Shown here: positions 35,601 through 41,463 of the stretch, piece by piece | Layout of the letters: each line of letters starts with the position of its first letter | Numbering within the stretch: position 1 is the stretch's first letter | Assembly (NCBI GenBank): GCA_900547395.1 | Contig: URGP01000001.1 | Location: forward strand, 62,001-126,000 | Length of the DNA stretch: 64,000 nt | Source: an uncultured Opitutales bacterium | GTDB taxonomy: Bacteria; Verrucomicrobiota; Verrucomicrobiia; Opitutales; Intestinicryptomonadaceae | Direction of reading: 5' to 3' | Made by a program: the position numbers and the translations under genes | Notes under the pieces: generated by a model | The model's input: the letters and a program-made list of their open reading frames with translations, nothing else | What the model was told of the DNA's origin: nothing | Databases searched by the model: none

Positions 35601-37317
35601 TTTTATTTGAAACTGACATTTTATAAGAAACTTTTCCATAGGCATCACAATCATCTTCTGAAAAAGGATAAACGAACCCATCAAAATATAAAGACCTACT
35701 GTTTATGTTTGCTATGTAATTTGCACCTAAGCCGTTATAATTTTCCAATGGATATCCATATGCCCATGGAAGTTTGATATAATTAAGTATTACTTGCTCA
35801 GAGAATTTATTAGCCGCACACCCCAAATAAGCTCCGGAATCATCAAAGCTCCGCGCTATAATATCACGTATTTTCTCATTTGTTTCAGCGGATAAACCTT
35901 CCACGTTTTCAAAATTATTTGGATAAAATACATGTACATAAGAATAATCATCAAGCATCTTTCCGTCTGTTCCTGTATACACAACGGTTGCATTTTGTAT
36001 GAAAGAAAGCCTGCTTGCAATATCGCCTGTGCTTAATATTGTTTCGGGTCGTACTTTCCCTGTATCTATTGGAAGAGGAATTTTATTTAATTGTATGTCT
36101 TTTAATATGCTTTCATTTATTTCAACATGCTCCCCATCGAAATCTCCTGTATATTTTGAATAAGAAGGCATAGCTAAACCGTCTTTATGCAAATTGCCAT
36201 CAATGGGATTATGATATTCAAGAGAACCGTCTTTATAAAAATAATTAAATCCCCCTGAAGTATAAACATTTGCAAGAGAGCTAAACGGTGGCATTGAATA
36301 ATGCCTTTCTCCTGATATTCTTATTGGGTCGCTGTCGGTAGCCCATTGGGAAAGAATGTTCGATTGCTCCGAAATTTCCGAATCCACCGCTTTTTTGATT
36401 AAAAAAGTAGCTCTCGAATGCGGCTTTTCACTATTTAGCGCGACACACACCAAATTTTCGGAAACATCAACAAAAGACGCCGTATGCGAAAATGTGAAAA
36501 CGCCATTTGCATCCGTACTATATCCGCCCGCAGTTTCGACACTCCCAGCCAAAATTTTTAAAGGGGCGTTTGAAATTTTCCGTCCTGTTTCGTCCACAAC
36601 CTTTACCGTGAAAAAAACTACATCCCCGTCATGGGCAATTTTTATGCTACCGCCAATCGGCAGAATCGAAAGATAGCGCAAGCTCTCGATATTTTCCGAC
36701 CATTGAGTGTCAAATATGTCGGGTATGCCGTCCCCGTTACGATCGGGCATAATCAAAAATTCCTCGTTCAAGCTCCATGAAAACAAATTCTTAATTTGTC
36801 CGATATTTGCGATTTCATAATTTGGAGCATAGTCAGAGTCGGTTGGAGTTGGCGGCATTGCGCTCCAAGGGTATTTATGAGTACTTGCATCTGTCCCGCC
36901 GCTTAAAAATACCATTCCTGTCGGGAAATTCACGCTGCCTGCGTTTGATTTTTCAATATCCCAAAGCCTGTCGTAGAAAGGTTTTGCAACGTACTTTACT
37001 TGCCCGATATTTACCGAATGGTAATTGGCGTCGGGATTGTCCACATCGTATTTCGGGAAAGAATTAACCAAGCTTTCTATCACTTCCCCCGCTCCGCCTT
37101 CAACCTTTGCGTTCAACTCTTCGGCGGCCCTGCTTGCAATAAACATTAACTGCCCGACGTTTGCGGCGTCGTAGTTTGAGTTTATGGCTTCTTCGGTTTT
37201 TTCGGCATCCGCGCTTGTTGCAACTCCGCGCTCAACCCACCACTGAGGAAGTTCCGCATGAGCAAATACAAAAAATACGCAAAAGATGAAAACAATGATG
37301 TTGCGGAGCCTGTGCAT
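29680..37317 (-). CDS. Secreted RHS polymorphic toxin-like protein with papain-like tip
   Basis: 2545 residues. Signal peptide (NIIVFIFCVFFVFAHA). Residues 45-200 carry three N(V/I)GQ(L/V/I) units (ANVGQLMFIA, VNIGQVKYVAKPFYDRLW, ANIGQIKNLFSWSL), then a calcium-type loop DRNGDGIPD and an invasin/Big-like segment (GRKISNAPLKI, STDANGVFTF). A DUF6531-like part (DLTLDVRRSYQP, FGGNWSTNL) leads into about 1,200 residues of YD repeats. The core ends LDVFLTPDPLEYVDGFNPYIYC, NQNPWGRWDPLGL (Asp of DPLGL at 2335). The tip (2340-2545) shows SCVPASLRN with Cys2351, NHAMVVV with His2453 and VVDSG with Asp2469: a Cys-His-Asp order as in papain/C39-like toxin domains. The last 50 residues are Lys-rich. It lies 6 nt after the fibre-like gene. 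Confidence 0.9.
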   Translation of the reverse strand: MHRLRNIIVFIFCVFFVFAHAELPQWWVERGVATSADAEKTEEAINSNYDAANVGQLMFIASRAAEELNAKVEGGAGEVIESLVNSFPKYDVDNPDANYHSVNIGQVKYVAKPFYDRLWDIEKSNAGSVNFPTGMVFLSGGTDASTHKYPWSAMPPTPTDSDYAPNYEIANIGQIKNLFSWSLNEEFLIMPDRNGDGIPDIFDTQWSENIESLRYLSILPIGGSIKIAHDGDVVFFTVKVVDETGRKISNAPLKILAGSVETAGGYSTDANGVFTFSHTASFVDVSENLVCVALNSEKPHSRATFLIKKAVDSEISEQSNILSQWATDSDPIRISGERHYSMPPFSSLANVYTSGGFNYFYKDGSLEYHNPIDGNLHKDGLAMPSYSKYTGDFDGEHVEINESILKDIQLNKIPLPIDTGKVRPETILSTGDIASRLSFIQNATVVYTGTDGKMLDDYSYVHVFYPNNFENVEGLSAETNEKIRDIIARSFDDSGAYLGCAANKFSEQVILNYIKLPWAYGYPLENYNGLGANYIANINSRSLYFDGFVYPFSEDDCDAYGKVSYKMSVSNKSGNKIILKRYFYDGGIDMVNGSEEYKTVYKHADYRHSFPFKLEFIPENDLEIAQAEVAITYKYHFPKNFGQFHNQNGLDVTIGVDKFLVTLSPSGDSENYSMPMSESAGPKYRKISLGGRPISDDKPQMEEEEDKEPFETYIDALSLGLRHDVADISLKVPASDLTLDVRRSYQPLSWNFKGGLRPHERPEFAFGGNWSTNLVSYICIQRQNVKERTSPDTALVVDENGASFSYCIKNGNEFYPEPSGYNNQQAYQCELSDFDFELDFDDGDYLTFTKKYGTTLSFEAVGFLGTVADRIHGGDDTIAYKYYRLSSVSDRYGNTIIYEYPDSFDEEGNSLPTLIPSRVYVEGRDDIAIYITQENGKITSVRDPSGRVVSYEYNASSSVQNVSNSAIPLLPPSVNSQVSADRLVSVKINGEPFLDYGYAPIRAELDDFHNKKGTDKFYNFTLDLSSITDATGRTYQFEYGGGLGLYSYSSDAGYYVSSPIWAVSKVILPSENGEESKFALFGCDTDIKLSLGADVLKGQGRSILRNGVGKRSTSVVDADGNLVRYTWLDTSASETADCIESMVIVDYDASGLSNDFADPIAVFYPRLQIDHFSGSGESAELIGSEVFEFDSQAGMALSKIKDFCGNTAEYSHSDELENTGRYSFKHSDPNSEIRKDSNGNIVQKKEFTYSQHYRIMDSLKEYGAGENLLRKTVWEVDEFGRRTSEKLYASEDANPVKETQFAYDEAFKNFFAETLVKDGAGAGKDIITRNIPDANGRVSQSITDPEGLALATSFEYNQNGRKILETDPNGNSTAFEYDSFNRLVKVINPDTTERTIEYDAAGRKIKTVNENGVETSYTYNANGLQNSQRIKMSENPSDDIITQTSYSPCGKILSTTDANGNITAFEYDGMGRVLKMTKYEGDATAEKKYITNYAYTGNCGSGVFSTDNFKPSAITDPRGNVSTFTHDALYRETSITLPFGSTGSTTAYEYDTFGNKIKETDALGNITTFEYDAQNKLIKTTFADGTVKSATYSAAGLVLSETDELGNITSHEYDLAGRRIKTIYPSVFDGISNTTQTPIEEFFYDNNGNLAGRKDPTGCLWNTVYDSRNRKIAEVAPAVKRSDNTYARPMSKIVYDNLGNPISTIDPNGNQTDTEFDSANRAIKITFPAVQVGQGSTLQRPVETKSYDKNGNVISSVNPRGIITNTEYNSFNKPVKITKNAGDTEANQIIEELSYDGNGNLEVITDGNGNKTKYIYDAMNRRTSAIYGYESETTRSDTWVYDALNMTNRKGVAITYDSRNRILTENSRTYAYDPAGRILSVSGYPNANVSYAYDALGRILSETNGGRTHNYAYDLSSRRVKSDYGLSSTQSTPTHSLRYKYDTNGRLVSITDQQNRTTSYSYDLNGNVLKKTNPNGYVLTNTYDALNRVRTKDTMDLKYTYYYDIGGNIIRFYEWNKQGINGMYSWDALLSYDAFDRLISETLYDTNTIYTTTYTYDKNNNRLAKHLQKGLDSDANKFEETYSYTVNALNQVIGIEKRHWLMSSPNDVEVSNTVINYDSRGNAIEIIEGASRTELNYDDFDMPAILSRSTNKLQESYAINFYDYRGRRIQRNYTDFKNQTDYNKYYTYTDGTSVLETKLDVNNTTEKRTLFYRGSDQGGGVGGINYSEFANGEDLNYKFYNLRGDVVMTIDSNNVRKNKYLYFGFGKNELEQGSEIETDKHRANTKVEDENNFLNEGKRFRHLELDVFLTPDPLEYVDGFNPYIYCNQNPWGRWDPLGLAEYFRQECKKSCVPASLRNLKIAVYDKDMGEEYFRMKVNEKYKEGFKELGVNVKDINYEHDGASMIDAYGVMKEDFSNKKVERLEAKSVAEALNIISSTGNPGMLSGNTENGNHAMVVVPGEDGKPYVVDSGKGYVENPNNPEETKPELDAEAYLNKKFKEEKNISVITLKDKDNKETKSGDVKESQKNDSKEKQKTPKAKKDDKK

Positions 37318-37323
37318 AAAATT

Positions 37324-38187
37324 TTACTCTTCGCTTTCAGGACGCCCGAATTTCCCCATTGGAAGAGCGGAAGACGCTTTAAGCACGGTTAAAGTGCCGT
37401 TTATCGTGGCATTGCCGTTTTTATTTATAACCAGCGCGTTTGAACGCACACCGTTATTGCCGTTTGCGATGACAAACAGCGGGTCTGTTTCAACCCAGGC
37501 ATTTGCGGAGGCATTGTCGAACTTCTCGTTCATCTGCCCAAATGTGGTTTGCAAAAAGCTTTCAGCGGAAACGTTTTTTCCATATGCAAAACTTGTTTTT
37601 GAAGTAGATTTTGAATTTATGCCGCCTGCAAAACTCGCCTCCCCTGTTGCAACAGAGCCCATTCCCATAGCCATTGCATATGAGCCTTCGGTCTTTACCG
37701 AAGAACCAAGAGCCACACTGCAATCCCCCAAAGCTTTCGCATTTGCCCCTGCCGCCAAGCTTGAAGAGCCTTGCGACAACGCTCCGCCGCCGACTGCCAA
37801 CGAAGACCCCGCTTTTGCATTTGCGTTCGAGCCTACTGCAAGAGATGAATTCCCCTCCGTCTTTGCCTTGTATCCTATTGCCATCGCCCCGTTTCCCGAA
37901 ACGTAAGATTCCGCTCCAAGGGCAATTCCCCATTTACCTGACAAAACATCGCTGTCGTCCCCGATTAAAATTGCGGCATTTGACATCGGGTAAAACGAAA
38001 GCCTCGGAATATTAAAAGAAGAGCCGATTGAAAGATTTCTTTGTATGTATAAAGACCCTTCCAAGGCTTCCGTTTGAGGATCGTCAACTATTTGAATATC
38101 GCCTTGCAACTGCAACTGCGTTTGCGATAAAACGACACTCATGGCAAAAACCAAAAGTAAGGTCAGCGTAAATTTTTTACTTTTCAT
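37324..38187 (-). CDS. YadA-head / tail-fibre-like exported protein
   Basis: 287 residues. Signal peptide (TLTLLLVFAMSVVLS). Residues 75-215 contain about nine 14-residue YadA-head repeats: GNSSLAVGSNANAKAGSSLAVGGGAL, EGSYAMAMGMGSVATGE and so on. These build trimeric left-handed beta-rolls in adhesins and fibres. The C-terminus reads DPLFVIANG, then NALVINKNGNATINGTLTV, as found before S74/tail-fibre endings in Bacteroidetes-type proteins, but there is no chaperone domain, coiled-coil stalk or YadA membrane anchor. Its start overlaps the secretin stop by 11 nt and its stop lies 6 nt before the RHS start. A surface fibre or scaffold working with the RHS protein is inference. Confidence 0.8.
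   Translation of the reverse strand: MKSKKFTLTLLLVFAMSVVLSQTQLQLQGDIQIVDDPQTEALEGSLYIQRNLSIGSSFNIPRLSFYPMSNAAILIGDDSDVLSGKWGIALGAESYVSGNGAMAIGYKAKTEGNSSLAVGSNANAKAGSSLAVGGGALSQGSSSLAAGANAKALGDCSVALGSSVKTEGSYAMAMGMGSVATGEASFAGGINSKSTSKTSFAYGKNVSAESFLQTTFGQMNEKFDNASANAWVETDPLFVIANGNNGVRSNALVINKNGNATINGTLTVLKASSALPMGKFGRPESEE
37760..37781. repeat. 22-nt segment repeated at 24796-24817
   Basis: Inside the YadA-head-like gene (encoding LSQGSSS on the minus strand). Identical to the intergenic copy behind the Verru_Chthon-like gene. Confidence 0.5.
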
Positions 38188-40318
38188 CTTCTTTTTTAAT
38201 TAAATTTTTTGGGAGATTTAAGATTTTATTGTGCGGGCGATTTTTTTCAAATTCTTCCGCCTTTTTTTCGAGTTCCTTGTTCGGATAGAACTTCCCCTTT
38301 TCAAAAAAGTTTTCGATTTCAGTCTTCGCTTCGGGATTTTGCAGATTATTCGATTTTAACGCATTTTCGGGGCTTGTACTTTCAATCAGTGTAGGTCTTA
38401 TAAATATAATAAGCTCTCTTCTTTTTGTTTCGTTTTTAGAAGGTTTGAAGAGTTCTCCTAAAAGCGGAATATCGCTTAGCAGCCATACCCCTGCATCAAC
38501 TTCGGTAGTATCAACTTGCTGAAGCCCCGCCATCACAACGACTTCGTTTGAATTTACGCTCACAAAGCTCTTTGCCTTGCGCTTTGAAATCAGCGGCTGC
38601 TGATTGTTGTCTATAGTTGTGTACCCCGAAATCGAATCCACGCTCTGGTCGATGTCAAGCTGTATGGTGCCGTCTTTGCCGACAAGCGGCTTCACCAAAA
38701 GGCGTATGCCTATGTCTTGGTAGCTTACGGAGCTTCGGGTTGTCGTTATGCTCGAAAGGTCGCTTGCGGTGCTTGTGATTATGGGGACGGACTGCGATAT
38801 GTTGACTTCGCCGTCCTTGTTGTGGGTTGTGACGATTGTCGGAGACGAAAGCACTTTCACGTTTTGATTTTGGCGGGCTACGTCGAATATTGCGGAAAAG
38901 CTCTTTTCAGTTGCCGAAACCGAAAAGGCGGGATTGCTTGCGTCGCTTAACGAATACGTTTTTGTATTTCCGGCAAAGCCGTCCGCGTCAACTCCGTAGG
39001 AAATTCCGAAGGAGCTTAGCCCCGAAACCTGCCCGTCGGAAAGCGCGACTTCCGTTATGATTACGTCGATTTTTACTTGCAACAGCACAATATCGAGCTT
39101 TTCAATAATCCCCTTTGCCTGCTTTATATCAAGCGCAGTTCCATAAATTACAACCGCGTTGCTTCTTTCGTCTGCGACAATTTGCAGGTATTGAGAAAAC
39201 TCAACGCCTGTTTCGTCGCCCGAATGCGCCGCTTTTTCGGAATTTTTCTGCCCGATTGGAGCTTCCGACTTCCCGGACTTTGACGATTTTTGCCCGCTTA
39301 CAATCTGCTTTACGATTTCCGCAATTTTGGACGATTCTCCATGCCTGATATAGACGACTTCGCTTTTTAAAATCGGATCGCTCTCAACATCTAATTCCTT
39401 TACAAGCCTTTCTATTTGCGGAATTGCCGACTTCGGCGAAAACACAATCAACTTGTTTGTCCTTGCGTCGGTGTCTATTTTAACGTTTTTAAAGATGTCC
39501 GATTTAAGCGATGCGATTTTCGATTTTATGTCGTCTGCCGAAGTATTTTTTACGCCAATAAAAAACATCTCCTCGTTTGAAACGTCCAAACGCTCCACAA
39601 GCTCTTCAATGCGCTGTATGTTTAAGAGAGTGTCTGTAATTAAAAACGCGTTCGACTTCGGAAAAATCTCAATAACGCCCGCATTGTTCCCGCTTTGCGA
39701 AGTCTTTAATTTGCCGTTTAAGTCCTCCACTAAAATATGATTTAGCTCGAAAAATTTTGTGTAAAAATCTTGGCTCGGCGGCAAATCCCTCGCCGAACAT
39801 GTGAGAAATTCGGGAATCTGAGTGCTTACATTTGCACTTGGCACCGCTTTTAGAAATTTGTCGTCTATCGGAACAATCGCAACTCCGTTTAGCATTAGCA
39901 AAGAGCGGAAAGCCATGATGGCGTCGTCCCTTGACATCTTGCGCTTCGAACGGAAATTAAACTTGTTTTTTTCGGGCAAGCCCTGCGCTTTTATTATCGT
40001 CTTTTTGAAGAGCTGTTCGAGCATCGAAAGAATGACGTCAAGCTCCTCGTCGTTTATGATAAAAGGACCTTGCAAATCCTCCTCTTCGGCTATGTTGATT
40101 TCGCTCGGCTTTTTTGGCGGCGGCACAACGTTTTCCGCATCGCTATTCTGCCCGACATTCGGGGTGTTTTCAATTATCTGCAACGTCCACTTCGGAGTGT
40201 TTGAACTTTTTGCGGAAAACAAGGAAGCATTTTTTTCTCCACCTGAAGTTTTGGCATCCGCCCAAACAAAAATTCGGCTAAGGGCAAAAAACAAAAATAT
40301 AAAGGTAAATTTCTTCAT
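38177..40318 (-). CDS. GspD/PilQ-family secretin in RHS operon
   Basis: 713 residues; outer-membrane secretin that would form a gated multimeric channel. Signal peptide (FTFIFLFFALSRIFVWA). N-terminal small domains: an N0-like region (SMLEQLFKKTIIKAQG), then NolW-type repeats (VEIFPKSNAFLITDTLLNIQRIEELVERLD; RTNKLIVFSPKSAIPQIERLVKELD; RSNAVVIYGTALDIKQAKGIIEKLD). The secretin core follows (VKVLSSPTIVTTHNKDGEVNI; IGIRLLVKPLV) and ends with DIPLLGELFKPSK and ELIIFIRPTLIES. No ATPase, pseudopilin or inner-membrane platform gene is adjacent. It begins 7 nt after the upstream gene and overlaps the next gene, so it is part of the RHS operon. Confidence 0.9.
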   Translation of the reverse strand: MKKFTFIFLFFALSRIFVWADAKTSGGEKNASLFSAKSSNTPKWTLQIIENTPNVGQNSDAENVVPPPKKPSEINIAEEEDLQGPFIINDEELDVILSMLEQLFKKTIIKAQGLPEKNKFNFRSKRKMSRDDAIMAFRSLLMLNGVAIVPIDDKFLKAVPSANVSTQIPEFLTCSARDLPPSQDFYTKFFELNHILVEDLNGKLKTSQSGNNAGVIEIFPKSNAFLITDTLLNIQRIEELVERLDVSNEEMFFIGVKNTSADDIKSKIASLKSDIFKNVKIDTDARTNKLIVFSPKSAIPQIERLVKELDVESDPILKSEVVYIRHGESSKIAEIVKQIVSGQKSSKSGKSEAPIGQKNSEKAAHSGDETGVEFSQYLQIVADERSNAVVIYGTALDIKQAKGIIEKLDIVLLQVKIDVIITEVALSDGQVSGLSSFGISYGVDADGFAGNTKTYSLSDASNPAFSVSATEKSFSAIFDVARQNQNVKVLSSPTIVTTHNKDGEVNISQSVPIITSTASDLSSITTTRSSVSYQDIGIRLLVKPLVGKDGTIQLDIDQSVDSISGYTTIDNNQQPLISKRKAKSFVSVNSNEVVVMAGLQQVDTTEVDAGVWLLSDIPLLGELFKPSKNETKRRELIIFIRPTLIESTSPENALKSNNLQNPEAKTEIENFFEKGKFYPNKELEKKAEEFEKNRPHNKILNLPKNLIKKEDEK

Positions 40319-40325
40319 GGCGGTT

Positions 40326-41201
40326 TTAATTGGATTTTATTACAACACTGCCCTCCGCCCTGATAACAAGCGTCTTATTTGATTTTGCTTTCAGCAAGCC
40401 TGCTTTATAGCCTGCATTTGACTCTTGAAGGACAATGGCATCTCCGCCGAACGCGTTTTTAAGGGCGGAATTTATCGTTTTTTTGGGGCCGTCCGCCTGC
40501 CCCCTTTTGCGCTTTAACCCTTCAAATTTGTCGCTTCCTATATCTGAATTTACATAAATTATTCTATGCCCTCCGGGCAAAGATTGGAAAGATTTTTCGG
40601 CTTTGTTTTCATTGGAACTTTGCGAAGAATGATTAGCAGGACTTGGTTCGACGCTTTCCGAACGGCCTTTATCAGAAGAAAAATCCCCATTTGAAGACGA
40701 AATGTCTTGAACCCCTCCTTGCGGCGAAACTTCAAAAACAAAATCGCCCAAAGGCTCTATCTTAATTTGAGAAATGCGGAATTTTGCGCCTTCCGCCAAA
40801 TACGCGCCGACGACAAGCGAAAATTCCTTTAAAGCAGCCCCGCTTAATTTTATTGTACGGTTAAATTCGCAAGATGAATTTTCTTCAAAGACAAAAACAT
40901 CCAAGAGAATAAATCCTGCATCCTCCCTTTCAAAAGACAGCGGAAAATCTTCCGCATCGCAAAGAGATTTGCCGTCCGAGCCATAGGGAACCAGTCCGAC
41001 TTGAAGGCAAGACTGCGAATTTTCAGGGGCATTTTCCAATAAAAAAACCCCGGATATTCTGTAAGCCTTGTTTTTTTCAACGGAAATCCTGTCTGAATAA
41101 ATATAGTTGCCGTCTTTTTCAATCAGCAAATCTCCGCCGTAAAGATTGCCGAAAGAAAATGCAATAAAAAAGAAAATAACTATTTGGCAATATAAATTCA
41201 T
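40326..41201 (-). CDS. Exported two-part protein with beta-helix start, first gene of RHS operon
   Basis: 291 residues. Signal peptide (IVIFFFIAFSFGNLYGG), then a beta-sandwich like a carbohydrate-binding module (about 20-160: KAYRISGVFLLENAPENS, EFSLVVGAYLAEGAKFRISQIKIE). A Ser/Asn-rich linker (165-205) leads to RIIYVNSDIGSDKFEG, DGPKKTINSALKNAFGGDAIVLQE and VIRAEGSVVIKSN-end. That is how DUF1565-type right-handed beta-helices begin, but only about one and a half turns are present. It is the probable first gene of the operon, 7 nt before the secretin. It could be a pilotin-like or surface-docking partner; function unknown. Confidence 0.75.
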   Translation of the reverse strand: MNLYCQIVIFFFIAFSFGNLYGGDLLIEKDGNYIYSDRISVEKNKAYRISGVFLLENAPENSQSCLQVGLVPYGSDGKSLCDAEDFPLSFEREDAGFILLDVFVFEENSSCEFNRTIKLSGAALKEFSLVVGAYLAEGAKFRISQIKIEPLGDFVFEVSPQGGVQDISSSNGDFSSDKGRSESVEPSPANHSSQSSNENKAEKSFQSLPGGHRIIYVNSDIGSDKFEGLKRKRGQADGPKKTINSALKNAFGGDAIVLQESNAGYKAGLLKAKSNKTLVIRAEGSVVIKSN

Positions 41202-41338
41202 TTTGAGAATTAGATTTTTAAGGCATAAAAATGCCCCGACCGAGATGTTTCAGTTAAAAAAGAGTTTTTTAACAAAGCTAAGATTATTAGTTAATATAAA
41301 TTTATTCCAACATCAAGACATATAATAAATTTTTCCGC
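41202..41338 (-). promoter_or_regulatory. Probable promoter region of the secretin-RHS operon
   Basis: 137 bp between the GH97 terminators and the first operon gene, very AT-rich. On the minus strand TTGATG (about 41310) with TAACTA 17 nt further is a weak -35/-10 candidate. No operator is evident. Any promoter for the five-gene operon should lie here because the other gaps are 6-7 nt or overlaps. Confidence 0.3.
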
Positions 41339-41370
41339 AAAAAAAGCGGTCTTTAATTTCAAGACCGCTT
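41339..41370 (-). terminator. Second terminator after GH97 gene
   Basis: Perfect 10-bp stem AAGCGGTCTT / AAGACCGCTT with a 7-nt loop and a T run on the minus strand. It resembles the stem at 5541-5576. It separates the GH97 gene from the RHS operon. Confidence 0.85.
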
Positions 41371-41420
41371 CAAAATTAAAACAAATTATGCCGATTTTTA
41401 TGTGTTTAAAAACAAGCATT

Positions 41421-41455
41421 TAACCGCTTTCTTGGAGAGTTTCTGAAAGCGGTTA
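41421..41455 (-). terminator. First hairpin after GH97 gene
   Basis: Perfect 11-bp stem TAACCGCTTTC / GAAAGCGGTTA with a 13-nt loop, just after the GH97 stop. The T run on the minus strand starts about 10 nt late, so it may be a processing or pausing hairpin working with the terminator further on. Confidence 0.6.
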
Positions 41456-41463
41456 AGCGCCTT

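Noticed and set aside
29680-37317. T6SS-dependent RHS effector
   Set aside because: The N-terminus is a Sec signal peptide followed by N(I/V)GQ units; no PAAR, VgrG or Eag-type neighbour is present.
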